A stretch of DNA of 64,000 nt from Paenibacillus sp. BIHB 4019 (GTDB lineage: Bacteria > Bacillota > Bacilli > Paenibacillales > Paenibacillaceae), in the NCBI RefSeq assembly GCF_002741035.1, contig NZ_CP016808.1:3582501-3646500 (forward strand), written 5' to 3'. Shown in pieces: positions 53,214 to 62,889 of the stretch; position 1 is the first letter of the stretch, and each line of letters begins with the position of its first letter. The notes under the pieces were generated by a model. It worked only from the letters and a program-made list of their open reading frames with translations. It searched no databases and had not been told where the DNA came from. Both the position numbers and the translations under genes were made by a program.

Positions 53214-54257
53214 TTGGCGGGAGGCACATGGATTCCTACGTCTCTACCTACGCGACCAGGCGTCTACATCAACTTTGTACAGGCGGCAGTAGCAGCAATC
53301 ACGGGCGGTGAGCGCGGCGTCGTTGCGTTATCACTTAGTACGTACGCAGGTACGGCAGTAGAGGAACGTTATTACGAAGTTGAGACGGTAGCTGACGCAG
53401 AAGCGCTATTCGGCGTTGATAATATCGGTCCGATTACGCTCGCGTTTCAAGGCGGAGCTGCATCCGTACTTGTTTATACGCTGCCAGACGAAGCGGTAAC
53501 AGCGGATTACACGGCGATGCGTGCGGGCTTTGATACGCAATTCTTCAACGTCTTCGTCGCGCATGAATACGACGTTACGGAGCAAGCAGCGCTGAAAACA
53601 TGGACGATCGCTAATCGCGCAGACGGTAAGCAGTACGCACTTGTCATTGGAGGCGACGCGACAACTGACGCTGATCCGGCGCTCGGAAACGCACGCTCCT
53701 TACTTAACGAAGACGACTACATCGTCAACGTAATTAACGGAGCGGTTATCGGCGACACTTCATACAGTTCGTCCGAATACGCGCCATTTATCGCAGGTCT
53801 TATCGCAGGCACAGCGATTAACGCGTCGATTACTTACGCAACTACTACGGCTAATGACGTGACGAAGCGCCTGTCCAACGCGCAAACAAACGCAGCTCTA
53901 GCAGCGGGTAGTCTCGTGTTAACCAACGATGGCAAGCGCGTAAAGATCGAGCAAGGCATTACGACTTCCGGCGCTAAGATTCGCAGTATCCGCGCAAGGC
54001 AGGCGGTTATTGACGACATTCAGACGACTGCAAACGAATCATACATCGGTAAGTTACCGAATGACGATGACGGTCGGGCAGCGTTAATTGCGTCGGTTAC
54101 GAAATACCTCGAAACGCTCGCGGATAACGGCGTCCTGTCCGATCCTGTTGTCGCGCTTGACCCGAACAATCCGTCGACTGGCGATAAAGTGTTCCTCGCG
54201 ATTTCGTACGTTGAGATTGATTCGATGGAACGTATTTTCATGACCATTAACGTATAA
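53214..54257 (+). CDS. contractile tail sheath protein
   Basis: 347 residues, TTG start. XkdK-like: begins with RPGVYINFVQAA, a conserved AITGGERGVVAL strand, and ends with the AISYVEIDSMERIFMTINV handle. Its presence makes this a contractile-tailed (myovirus-type) phage. Confidence 0.88.
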   Translation: MAGGTWIPTSLPTRPGVYINFVQAAVAAITGGERGVVALSLSTYAGTAVEERYYEVETVADAEALFGVDNIGPITLAFQGGAASVLVYTLPDEAVTADYTAMRAGFDTQFFNVFVAHEYDVTEQAALKTWTIANRADGKQYALVIGGDATTDADPALGNARSLLNEDDYIVNVINGAVIGDTSYSSSEYAPFIAGLIAGTAINASITYATTTANDVTKRLSNAQTNAALAAGSLVLTNDGKRVKIEQGITTSGAKIRSIRARQAVIDDIQTTANESYIGKLPNDDDGRAALIASVTKYLETLADNGVLSDPVVALDPNNPSTGDKVFLAISYVEIDSMERIFMTINV

Positions 54258-54271
54258 GGAGGCGAAGAAAA

Positions 54272-54712
54272 ATGACGATGGACCCAACGAAAGTAATAAG
54301 CGGACGATTCGGCAAGTTATTCGACGCGGACGGTAATTGGCTTACGAACGTTACGACCGTTAACGCGACGATTAACTTCGATAAAGAGGATATCAAAATC
54401 GCGGGCACGCGCTGGATCGGTAAAAAGGTAACGGGCGTAAGCGGTAGCGGCGACTTCAGCGGTTACCTTGTTACAAGCGAGTTGATCGAGAAAATCGGCC
54501 AAGGTACGGATGATGCGAAGTCCGCGCTTGTGACGGAGCTGATTTATTCCGTTACCGATCCGGATAACGGCGGCACGTATCGCGTACGTCTTAAAGGCGT
54601 AACGTTCGATAGCATTCCGCTGATTACGTCGGACGTCGGCTCGATGGTCGAGAACGAGTTTCCGTTCACATTTACCGGCCATCAAATCATGACGCCGCTA
54701 CGTAGTAACTAA
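54272..54712 (+). CDS. tail tube protein (XkdM-like)
   Basis: 146 residues. ISGRFGKLFDADGNWLTNV and GDFSGYLVTSELIEK match XkdM-type tube proteins. A terminator follows, allowing high sheath/tube expression. Confidence 0.87.
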   Translation: MTMDPTKVISGRFGKLFDADGNWLTNVTTVNATINFDKEDIKIAGTRWIGKKVTGVSGSGDFSGYLVTSELIEKIGQGTDDAKSALVTELIYSVTDPDNGGTYRVRLKGVTFDSIPLITSDVGSMVENEFPFTFTGHQIMTPLRSN

Positions 54713-54732
54713 CGCTTAATGCACGCAATAAA

Positions 54733-54776
54733 AACGGAGTAGTACGCAATCAAACGCGGCTACTCCGTTTTAATTT
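54733..54776 (+). terminator. terminator after the tube gene
   Basis: AACGGAGTAG (54733-54742) pairs with CTACTCCGTT (54760-54769), then TTAATTT. Confidence 0.75.
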
Positions 54777-54797
54777 AACTAAACGGAGGAATTACGA

Positions 54798-55181
54798 ATG
54801 AAAACGAAATCTAACGCACTTCAGGCGCTGCTTGGCGCTAATAAATACGTTACACGCGACGTCCCGATGGCGCGGCTAGGCGTTAATTTTACGGTTAAGG
54901 CGGTTGACCGCGATGTTATCGAGCGAGCGCGCCAGGAATCGACGTTCGGCAACGGTAAGGGCGGCAAGGAACTGAATGCGGATATGTTTGCGGCAAATCT
55001 CATCGTTAAAACGTGCGCGGAACCGGACTTTTCCGACGCAGCCTTGATCGAACATTACGGAGCTGAAGACGCAGCCGATTGCGTGAGTAAGGCGCTATTG
55101 GACGGCGAGATTAAACGCCTATTCCAGAACGCGCTAGAAGTTAACGGTTACGGCGACGCGGAGGTCGACTTCCCAAACTAA
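54798..55181 (+). CDS. tail assembly chaperone, short form (XkdN-like)
   Basis: 127 residues, ATG behind CGGAGG. Helical protein DMFAANLIVKTCAEPDFSD, typical of XkdN/gpG-like chaperones that coat the tape measure. It ends TTC CCA AAC TAA, where the CCCAAAC at 55172-55178 is a standard -1 slippery site. Confidence 0.8.
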   Translation: MKTKSNALQALLGANKYVTRDVPMARLGVNFTVKAVDRDVIERARQESTFGNGKGGKELNADMFAANLIVKTCAEPDFSDAALIEHYGAEDAADCVSKALLDGEIKRLFQNALEVNGYGDAEVDFPN

Positions 55182-55351
55182 TTCGCGGCGACGATGAGGC
55201 GTTTTTGCTGCACGTCATATTCCAGCGGCACCATATTCCGCCTCACGTCGTGTATCAGCTTGATAAACGCGAAAAACGCTTTATGTACGAATCCATGCGC
55301 TACCAACTCGAAGAAGAAGCGCGCGAACGACGTAAAGCAGAAAGGAGATAA
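54798..55351 (+). CDS. tail assembly chaperone, frameshifted long form
   Basis: A -1 shift on CCCAAAC (55172-55178) would bypass the stop and add about 59 residues (PKLIRGDDEAFLLHVIFQ to the end at 55351), ending 3 bp before the tape-measure start. Without the shift this stretch would be the only gene-free gap in the tail module. Matches the gpG/gpGT strategy known in long-tailed phages. Confidence 0.8.
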
Positions 55352-55354
55352 CGC

Positions 55355-57235
55355 ATGGCATTCGATTTAACGGCACATTTACGCATAGTCGACCAGGCTA
55401 CGCGTCCTTTGCGTGGGATTACGTCTGCGCTGATGGGAACGGTCGGCAAGTTCGGGGCGCTTTCCGCTGCGGCGATCGGCGTATCTGGAGCGTTTGCGGG
55501 CATTTCCGTAGTAACGGACTCATTCAAGAAGGCGATGGACTTCGAGGCGCAGCTGTCGACGATTCAAGCGTTGACGGGCGCTACTGGCGAAGAGATGGCG
55601 GAAATGCAATCGCTCGCGTTGAAGATGGGCGCCAGCACGAAATATAACGCGATGGAAGCGGCGCAGGGTATCGAGGAGTTGTTAAAGTCCGGTTTATCGC
55701 CAGCAACCGTAAAGGCAGGCGGTCTAGAAGCGGCGCTCAACTTGGCGACTGCGGGCGGACTCGGATTAGCGGACGCGGCGGAGATTATGTCGACCGCGCT
55801 TAATGCGTATAAGGACGATAATATGAGTGCGGCGGACGCGGCTAATATACTAGCCGGTACGGCTAACGCTTCGGCTACTGGCGTAATGGACTTGCGGTAC
55901 TCACTTGCGGCAGTTTCGGCGGTTGCGAGCGGGATCGGCATGTCGTTCCAGGATACGAATATCGCGATGGGCTTGTTCGCCAATAACGGACTCAAAGGTT
56001 CGGATGCGGGTACGTCGCTGAAGACGATGCTGATGAATCTATCGCCTGCTACGAAAGCCGCTCGGAGTGCGATGAAGGAACTTGGCATCATTACGAAGCA
56101 AGGAACGAATACGTTCTTTGACGCGAACGGCGAGTTAAAGGATCTAGCGAGTATTTCCGGTATCCTTCAGAAGGCGCTGAGCAAACTCAACAAGCAACAG
56201 CAGCAGGATTATTTGCGGGAGTTGTTCGGTTCTGACGCGATACGCGCCGGTAACATCTTGCTTAAAGAGGGCGCGGAAGGTGTTGCGAAGTTTCAGAAGG
56301 AAATGTCGAAGGTAACCGCGCTGGACGTTGCGAAGAAGAAGATGGACAACGCAGCGGGAGCGGTCGAACAATTTAACGGCGCATTGGAAACTTTGCAAAT
56401 TTCTGCGCTTATGCCGACTATGCCGATAATTAAAGACTTCGCAATATCAGCCGCTAACATGGTCGAAAAGTACTCGCCAGCAATTACGGCGGCTGTACAG
56501 AAGGCGGTTGATAACGGTAAGAAGTATATTTTCGATAACTTCACGAATAATCCCGCTTTTAACCGGTTGCCTACGTTCAAGAGTAAGGTGGAATTCGTAT
56601 TTGATACGGTACAGGCCTCGTTTGACGCATGGTGGGGCAGCTCAGGCCAATCCGCTTTTGAAGGCTACTCCGAAAAGATTACGAAGACACTCGTAGATTC
56701 ACTCGAAGGCTCGTCCGAACAAATCGCAAGCGTCGGGCTAAGCATCGGAAAAAGCCTGATGACCGGTATTATGGACGGCATGCGCGAGTCGGAATACTTC
56801 GGATGGCTTATTAAGACGATTGATTTCGGCATGGCGTTTGATCAAGGCATGACTGACGTAAGTAAGGGTTTTTGGGACTTGGCGCTTTACCAGGAGTTAG
56901 GCGCAGGCGACGCAAAAGCCGCTAGGCGAGCGGAGAAAGAGCGAATTCAAGCGGAGTACTCAGCGTCACCTAAAGTTAGCCTTAATCCGATTGGCGGATT
57001 CAATTCCGGCGGATTGTCTGACCTGAAGAACGCCTATGCAACGAAGAATCCGTTCACGCAGCCAATGCCTGTTACGAATAATACGACAGTCACCGTAAAT
57101 ATGGGCGGCGCTACGATCCGCGAAGAGGCGGATATCGGTAAAATCGCGCGCAGTTTGTATACGATGATTTCTGACGCTAACAATGCGAACGCGAAGCCAG
57201 GCGGAAAACGGTTAGGAGGGGCTAGCGAATACTAA
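55355..57235 (+). CDS. tape measure protein
   Basis: 626 residues, ATG behind AAAGGAG. TIGR01760-type core (FEAQLSTIQALTGATGEEMAEMQSLALKMG to SDAGTSLKTML) with small-residue-rich hydrophobic helices, then a long C-terminal part. Sets tail length; 626 residues predicts a fairly short tail. Confidence 0.9.
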   Translation: MAFDLTAHLRIVDQATRPLRGITSALMGTVGKFGALSAAAIGVSGAFAGISVVTDSFKKAMDFEAQLSTIQALTGATGEEMAEMQSLALKMGASTKYNAMEAAQGIEELLKSGLSPATVKAGGLEAALNLATAGGLGLADAAEIMSTALNAYKDDNMSAADAANILAGTANASATGVMDLRYSLAAVSAVASGIGMSFQDTNIAMGLFANNGLKGSDAGTSLKTMLMNLSPATKAARSAMKELGIITKQGTNTFFDANGELKDLASISGILQKALSKLNKQQQQDYLRELFGSDAIRAGNILLKEGAEGVAKFQKEMSKVTALDVAKKKMDNAAGAVEQFNGALETLQISALMPTMPIIKDFAISAANMVEKYSPAITAAVQKAVDNGKKYIFDNFTNNPAFNRLPTFKSKVEFVFDTVQASFDAWWGSSGQSAFEGYSEKITKTLVDSLEGSSEQIASVGLSIGKSLMTGIMDGMRESEYFGWLIKTIDFGMAFDQGMTDVSKGFWDLALYQELGAGDAKAARRAEKERIQAEYSASPKVSLNPIGGFNSGGLSDLKNAYATKNPFTQPMPVTNNTTVTVNMGGATIREEADIGKIARSLYTMISDANNANAKPGGKRLGGASEY

Positions 57236-57909
57236 TGGCGAAGAATCCGATACAGTTTCACCTCAGTTTTAATAACGGAGCTGAGCGTCTTCAGCTTCCG
57301 GTCAATCCCGAATCAATTTCCGTCTCTACTTCGCACGGTTACACGGACTTGGACGCAGCTCAGTTCGGCGAGTACACCGTCATCGGCCAGCGCCGACAAA
57401 CGGAGTTCCGCTTCAGCTCGTTTTTCCCGCGTGACTACAACGCTACTTATTGCGCATATTCACCGTTACCTAAGCCGTGGAATTGCGTACACAAGATTCA
57501 ACGCTGGATGCGGTCGGGCGAGCCGCTGCGTTTAACGGTAACAGGGACACCAATCAATCTCGCGGTAACGGTGCGCGATTTTACCTACGAACCGGAGCGC
57601 GGCGGCAATCCTGGCGATATCTATTTCGACTTATCCCTGCGCGAGTACCGGTTCGTAAGTTACCGCAAACTCGGTTACGCTGACGATAAGACGACGGTTA
57701 CAACGGCGAGCGTAGGCCGAGCGGACACTGGCGAAAAGGTATCGAATTACACCGTAGCACGTGGCGATTCGCTGTTCAAAATCAGCGCGAAATCGGAAGT
57801 GTACGGAAACGGCGATAAATGGCGCGATATATACAACGCGAATAAGAAGCTAATCGGAGCGAATCCGAATATGATAACGCTCGGCCAAAAGTTGGTGATT
57901 CCGCGATGA
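57235..57909 (+). CDS. LysM-containing baseplate protein (XkdP-like)
   Basis: 224 residues. N-terminal XkdP-like domain (LPVNPESISVSTSHGYTDLD) and a C-terminal LysM (NYTVARGDSLFKISAK..NPNMITLGQKLVIP, about 172-223). Links tube to hub and binds peptidoglycan. Confidence 0.87.
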   Translation: MAKNPIQFHLSFNNGAERLQLPVNPESISVSTSHGYTDLDAAQFGEYTVIGQRRQTEFRFSSFFPRDYNATYCAYSPLPKPWNCVHKIQRWMRSGEPLRLTVTGTPINLAVTVRDFTYEPERGGNPGDIYFDLSLREYRFVSYRKLGYADDKTTVTTASVGRADTGEKVSNYTVARGDSLFKISAKSEVYGNGDKWRDIYNANKKLIGANPNMITLGQKLVIPR

Positions 57910-58970
57910 ATGTACCGCAGGACTTGCGCGTCCTCTATAACGGAGGCAATGGCGATATCTACATCGAAGAAATCACGCAGTCAGTCGAATGGTCAGGCGA
58001 CGTTAAGCAGGCGTACCGTACGCTTCAGGTGACGCTTACTAATACGCTTGACGGCGTGAAACCTATCGCGGAGTTCCAGCTCGGCAAAGACCTCCGCTTG
58101 TTTTCGGATGGCATCGAGCTATTTCGCGGATTCATCTTCCGCCGCCAAACGGACCAGTCCGGTTCGATGACGCTTGTTGCGTACGACGAGAACGTATACC
58201 TCACAAAAAATGAGGACACGAAGAAGTTTATGAAGATGGCCGCGAGCCAAATTATCCGGAAGCTCTGCGTCGAGTTCGGAATCGCCATCGGCACAATCGC
58301 GGAAACGCCGTACGTCATTCCGAAGCTTATCCTGCGTGACATGACGCTATGGGATATGATGACAACGGCGCTGACGGTCACACGCAAACACGGAGGCGGG
58401 CGCTATTTCATCTATGCCGCGGACGGAAAACTCCACCTCGCGAAACGGACGGATCGGAAAGCCGCGTATATCATCGAGTCAGCTACGAATTTACTCGAAG
58501 CGTCCTATTCGCAGTCAATCGAAGACATGCGAAACCAAGTCCGCATTGTCGGCGGAGACGAAGAGAAAAAGCCAATTATAGCGGTCGCATCCGACCAAGC
58601 TTCAATTGAAGGTTACGGACTCATGCAGCATTTCGAGACGGGCGATTCCGACGCAACACAGGCGGAGATTACGAAGCTAGCAGCGGACAGACTCGCGGAA
58701 CTCAACGTAATCGACGACGAAGCTGTCGTTACTGCGGAAGGCTACGACGACACGTACGCGGGCGTATCCGTTTATGTACACGATGAGATGACGCAGATTG
58801 TCGGCAGCTATTACGTGAGTAGCGACGTCCATACGTGGGCAGCCGGTATGCACAAGATGGTACTTACGTTGTCGGCGACGGACGATCTTCCGGAGTTGGA
58901 ATACACGCCGCCAGCCGAGACGACGAAGAAAAAGACGAAAACTAAGAAGACGGAGGAGGACGCGGAATGA
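57906..58970 (+). CDS. baseplate hub protein (XkdQ-like)
   Basis: 354 residues; VEWSGDVKQAYRTLQVTLTNT and GIELFRGFIFRRQTDQSG match XkdQ. C-terminal Lys/Thr-rich tail. ATGA overlaps with both neighbours. Confidence 0.85.
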   Translation: MNVPQDLRVLYNGGNGDIYIEEITQSVEWSGDVKQAYRTLQVTLTNTLDGVKPIAEFQLGKDLRLFSDGIELFRGFIFRRQTDQSGSMTLVAYDENVYLTKNEDTKKFMKMAASQIIRKLCVEFGIAIGTIAETPYVIPKLILRDMTLWDMMTTALTVTRKHGGGRYFIYAADGKLHLAKRTDRKAAYIIESATNLLEASYSQSIEDMRNQVRIVGGDEEKKPIIAVASDQASIEGYGLMQHFETGDSDATQAEITKLAADRLAELNVIDDEAVVTAEGYDDTYAGVSVYVHDEMTQIVGSYYVSSDVHTWAAGMHKMVLTLSATDDLPELEYTPPAETTKKKTKTKKTEEDAE

Positions 58971-59242
58971 AACCAGAGGGAAGCGTAGCGCAGAAGCTAC
59001 ACGATGTTATACGGCAGATCGGCGCTAACAAGAATACGCAAATTGAACTCGGTACGGTCACGGCCGCGTCGCCAGCGTTTACCGTTCAGATCGACGGAAC
59101 AAAGCTCGAACTTGATGCGGACGATTGCGTCGTAACAGTACGCGTCGCCGAAAGCGGGCTCGCCGTCGATGATCGCGTTATCCTAACGGAACTATCAGAC
59201 GGCCAAACTTACGTAATCCTCGATCGATTGGGGGCGTTCTGA
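58967..59242 (+). CDS. baseplate protein (XkdR/DUF2577-like)
   Basis: 91 residues, beta-rich, GTVTAASPAFTVQIDG and LTELSDGQTYVILDRLGAF at the end, as in DUF2577 proteins. Confidence 0.8.
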   Translation: MKPEGSVAQKLHDVIRQIGANKNTQIELGTVTAASPAFTVQIDGTKLELDADDCVVTVRVAESGLAVDDRVILTELSDGQTYVILDRLGAF

Positions 59243-59649
59243 TGGCGCTGAAGCCGTTTAATACGACGAGCGACCGCGTAATCACAGCAGACGTCACGCC
59301 GGAGCCAAGCCGTACTTACGATATCTTCGAGCAGCAATTAACCGCGATGATAGACGGTGAACAAGCGCTCCGCCAGTTTATACGCAAAGCGCTCGTAACG
59401 GCGCGCGATCAGCATCTCATATACGACACAGATTACGGTAATGAAATCGAATCGTTAATCGGACAGAACGTTAACAACGAACTATTTGACGCGGAAATCA
59501 CACGCATCATCCGCGAAGCACTTATATACGATGACCGCATATTAAGCGTCGATGACTTCGTTATAACACGGAGCGCCGACGCTTGTTTTATTACGTTCGC
59601 AGTTGAGGCGGTTAACGGCGATATCATAACGGAAGGAGTGACGCTTTAG
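59242..59649 (+). CDS. baseplate protein (XkdS/DUF2634, gp25-like)
   Basis: 135 residues; SRTYDIFEQQLTAMIDGEQALRQFIRKAL and YDTDYGNEIESLIGQN are typical of the DUF2634/W wedge proteins. Confidence 0.85.
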   Translation: MALKPFNTTSDRVITADVTPEPSRTYDIFEQQLTAMIDGEQALRQFIRKALVTARDQHLIYDTDYGNEIESLIGQNVNNELFDAEITRIIREALIYDDRILSVDDFVITRSADACFITFAVEAVNGDIITEGVTL

Positions 59650-60716
59650 TGTACGAAGATCAAACGAAGGCCGCGATACTTCAACGAATGCTTGACGCGA
59701 GCCCTGCGGAGATAGACAAGCGGCAAGGTTCGGTTACTTACGATTTATTGTCTCCGGCAGCAATCGAAATGGCGCTCGCATACATCGAAATGGACAACGT
59801 TCTCAACTTCGGCTTTGTCGATACGACATACGGTCAATATTTAGACTTACGCGCGGCCGAATACGGATTAACGCGTAAGGTATCGGCTAAGTCTACCGGT
59901 ACATTAACGTTTAGCGGAGCTGGAGGCGTAACGGTGCCGGTCGGAACTCGCGTCCAAACGTCAGCAGCAGGCGAGGAGCCGGTTTATTTTACGACAACCG
60001 CATCCGGTACGCTTACGGGACGGCCTGCGACTGTTACTGTTCCAGCGGAAGCTGACGAAGCAAGCGCGTCCGGCAACGTAGCGGCTGGCGCGATTAACAC
60101 CGTTTTAGGCGGCTTGTCCGGCGTCGTTACCGTTACAAATAACGCAGCCTTTACGGGCGGAGCGGTTGGTGAGACGGAGGAAGAGTTTCGAGCGCGCATC
60201 CTCGAACGGGCGGCCAAGCCTGCGACGAGCGGTAACGCGAATCAATACCGTCAGTGGGCGCTTGAGGTTAGTGGAGTTTCGGACGCGCAAGTTATTCCGG
60301 TGTGGTCCGGTCCGGGCACGGTTAAGGTCGTATTACTCGCAGCAGATAAGACAGCGCCGGACAGCGGTACAGTGACGGCAGCGGCTTCGTATATCGAAAG
60401 TCTGCGTCCGATCGGCGCAACGGTTACGGTAGTAGGCGCGACTGAGATTCCGATTAACGTTTCGGTATCCGTCACACTCGCGCCAGGAGCAACGATAGAA
60501 GCCGTTGAAGCGCAAATAACGGAAGGCGTAACGGCTTACCTCGCGTCGATTGCCTTTAACGATAACCTCGTAAGGTATACGCGGATTGCTGCGGTCATTC
60601 TCGACCTTCCGCCAGTTGTGGATTACGAAGACTTGACGGTCAACGGCGGCATCTCGAACGTACTGATTAGCGCAGGCCAAGTCGCAGTACCTGGAACGGT
60701 GGCGGTAACGGAATGA
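59649..60716 (+). CDS. baseplate J-like wedge protein (XkdT)
   Basis: 355 residues. EEFRARILERAAKPATSGNANQYRQWALEVSGVSDAQVIP is the J-domain signature. GTG start overlapping the upstream stop by one base. Confidence 0.92.
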   Translation: MYEDQTKAAILQRMLDASPAEIDKRQGSVTYDLLSPAAIEMALAYIEMDNVLNFGFVDTTYGQYLDLRAAEYGLTRKVSAKSTGTLTFSGAGGVTVPVGTRVQTSAAGEEPVYFTTTASGTLTGRPATVTVPAEADEASASGNVAAGAINTVLGGLSGVVTVTNNAAFTGGAVGETEEEFRARILERAAKPATSGNANQYRQWALEVSGVSDAQVIPVWSGPGTVKVVLLAADKTAPDSGTVTAAASYIESLRPIGATVTVVGATEIPINVSVSVTLAPGATIEAVEAQITEGVTAYLASIAFNDNLVRYTRIAAVILDLPPVVDYEDLTVNGGISNVLISAGQVAVPGTVAVTE

Positions 60717-61285
60717 GGACGCTAACGGAGATTCAACGCGATATGCACGATTATTTGCCGCGCTATTACGAGGATGTTCCGATCGCAACGAATATCATCA
60801 ACAGGGAAACCGCCGAGGCTGCGCAGATTAATGCGGACATATACGACGTACTGGCGCAGTTTTTCGTTGATACAGCAACTTGGGCTTTACCGCGATGGGA
60901 GCGTAACTTCGCGCTGAAGACGGACGAAGCTAAGCCGGTTGAGCAGCGGCGAGCAGCGCTAAAGTCACGTATTCGCGGAGTCGGTACGGTGACTGCGGAG
61001 TTAATCGAATCTATCGCAGAGGCTTACGCCAACGGCGAAGTTGAGGTCGTTGAGGATAACGCGAATTATACGGTGAAGCTGACGTTTGTATCCGCGCTTG
61101 GTCAGCCGCCTAATTTCGCGGACTTAGAAGCTGCGATAAGAGACGCTATGCCAGCGCACTTGGCCGTCGAGTACGTGTTCTTGTATACAACGTTTGGCGC
61201 ATTGGAAAATTACGCAGTTACGTTTGGCGATATCGAGACGGCCGGACTTACATTCGCGCAATTAGAAATATGGGAGGGACCGTAA
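60713..61285 (+). CDS. baseplate protein (XkdU/DUF2313-like)
   Basis: 190 residues; IQRDMHDYLPRYYEDVPIATNI and WALPRWERNFAL..EQRRAALKSRIRGVGT match YmfQ/DUF2313. Last baseplate gene, just before the fibre. Confidence 0.88.
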   Translation: MRTLTEIQRDMHDYLPRYYEDVPIATNIINRETAEAAQINADIYDVLAQFFVDTATWALPRWERNFALKTDEAKPVEQRRAALKSRIRGVGTVTAELIESIAEAYANGEVEVVEDNANYTVKLTFVSALGQPPNFADLEAAIRDAMPAHLAVEYVFLYTTFGALENYAVTFGDIETAGLTFAQLEIWEGP

Positions 61286-61286
61286 T

Positions 61287-62024
61287 ATGCAGACGCTACC
61301 AAGCGGCATTAAAAAAATAGAAGCGTCCGATAACGCGACTATCGTTAATTTTAACGTCAACGCGGATTTATTGGACGCGAAGATAGCGGAGTTAAGTGCG
61401 TTAGGAACGGAAGTAGACGGAATAGGTGCGGACTTGACTGCGCATAAAGGATCGGGCGGAACGGCTCACGCATTAGCTACGACTGGCTCCGCTGGTTTTC
61501 AGAGCGCGGCGGATAAAACGAAGCTTGATACGATCGCAACGGGCGCTAACAACTACACACACCCATCAACGCACCCACCGTCTATCATCGTACAGGACGC
61601 GGGCAACCGCTTCGTAACTGACGCGGAAAGGACGACTTGGAACGCGAAGGCGTCAACGGCGGTTGCTTCTGCGGCCGTTAACGGACTCATGAGCGCAACC
61701 GATAAAACGAAGCTGGACGGAATCATGGCGGGGGCTGCTTATGTGGCGGGTACGTATACTGGCGATAACACAGCATTACGAGATATAGCACTCCCATTTA
61801 CGCCTAGCGCCGTTCTTGTCATATTGAGTACGCTGTTCGGTCGGGTAGAGTACTGCGGATTCGCTATTGCAGGAAGTCCGGCATATAACGGAGCGCCTAC
61901 GTACGGGCCCATCGTGCAGACGGCAACAAACGGCTTTAAGGTCGCTTACCGCGACGTAGGCTCGGTAAACTCACTTTACACGAATACGGCCGGAGCTGTG
62001 TATCACTACATCGCGTTCAGATAA
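61287..62024 (+). CDS. tail fibre protein
   Basis: 245 residues. Two DKTKLD repeats (AADKTKLDTIATGANNYTHP, SATDKTKLDGIM) and the SxxVSGLMSAxD pattern common in fibres and collagen-like appendages; beta-rich C-terminal tip. Receptor binding likely. Confidence 0.8.
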   Translation: MQTLPSGIKKIEASDNATIVNFNVNADLLDAKIAELSALGTEVDGIGADLTAHKGSGGTAHALATTGSAGFQSAADKTKLDTIATGANNYTHPSTHPPSIIVQDAGNRFVTDAERTTWNAKASTAVASAAVNGLMSATDKTKLDGIMAGAAYVAGTYTGDNTALRDIALPFTPSAVLVILSTLFGRVEYCGFAIAGSPAYNGAPTYGPIVQTATNGFKVAYRDVGSVNSLYTNTAGAVYHYIAFR

Positions 62025-62036
62025 GGGGGATAACGT

Positions 62037-62372
62037 ATGATCGTACATGCAAACGGTAGCTACGAAACAGGCGAATGGCTGACGGCTGACACGTACCCGA
62101 ACGCTTACTATATCGCAGACGATTCGGAACTAGCCGCAAAGGTTCGGACGCTGTATCCGTATTACACGCTCGTTACCGAAAACGGCGCGCTAATTGACGT
62201 AACGGAACGCGCCAAAACGCCGGAAGAAGAGGCGGCATTGTTACCGCAGAAATCACCGGAGGAGCTGCGAATCGAATCGCTCGAAGCGGATAACGTCGCG
62301 CTTATGACGGCGCTCGCGGACGTATATGAGCAGCTTATAGCGATACAAACAAACGAAGGAGGCGGCGCTTAG
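62037..62372 (+). CDS. fibre-associated small protein
   Basis: 111 residues; N-terminal YETGEWLTADTYPNAYYIADD and C-terminal coiled coil (ELRIESLEADNVALMTALADVYEQL) like XkdW-type proteins that accompany tail fibres. Confidence 0.55.
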   Translation: MIVHANGSYETGEWLTADTYPNAYYIADDSELAAKVRTLYPYYTLVTENGALIDVTERAKTPEEEAALLPQKSPEELRIESLEADNVALMTALADVYEQLIAIQTNEGGGA

Positions 62373-62488
62373 TGGCGTACGTATACTGCCGACTAATTAA
62401 GCTCGGCTTACGCAAATTGGAGGACGTACCGCAGCGGGATCGTGCCGCAGTCGAGACGTTACTTAACGCAGAGGAGGCGTCCGAATGA
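62372..62488 (+). CDS. XkdX-like small protein
   Basis: 38 residues, GTG with AAGGAGG upstream. CRLIKLGLRKLEDVPQRDRAAVE is the XkdX pattern found between fibre and holin genes. ATGA overlap with the holin. Confidence 0.7.
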   Translation: MAYVYCRLIKLGLRKLEDVPQRDRAAVETLLNAEEASE

Positions 62489-62889
62489 GCGGACAGATCA
62501 TATTAAACGGAGGCGCTGGCGTAGCTGGCGCTTTTATTGCGTTCGCTTTCGGAGGCTGGACGGAGGCTCTCACGTTCTTATTAATCGCGATGGTGGCGGA
62601 TATTATTACGGGCATCAGCGCTTCATTCAAAGAGGGACGCGGACTCAACTCCGCTATCGGTTCGGTAGGTGGCGCGAAGAAAGGCCTTATGCTTCTCGTC
62701 ATCATCTTAGCGCACCGTATCGACGTGCTGCTCGGACTCGACAACGTAGCGATAACGGCAGCGACGTATTTCTATATCGCGAATGAGTTAATCTCCATAA
62801 CGGAGAATTACGGTCGGTTAGGACTTCCCTTACCGGACAAGTTTCGCGAGATGATCGATGTTTTGAAGCGTAAAGGAGGCGTAAAGTAA
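62485..62889 (+). CDS. holin (phage_holin_4/TIGR01593-like)
   Basis: 134 residues, three or four hydrophobic segments, ADIITGISASFKEGRGLNSAIGSVGGAKKGLMLL and TYFYIANELISITEN as in toxin-secretion/lysis holins. Makes the membrane lesion that lets the lysin out. Confidence 0.9.
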   Translation: MSGQIILNGGAGVAGAFIAFAFGGWTEALTFLLIAMVADIITGISASFKEGRGLNSAIGSVGGAKKGLMLLVIILAHRIDVLLGLDNVAITAATYFYIANELISITENYGRLGLPLPDKFREMIDVLKRKGGVK

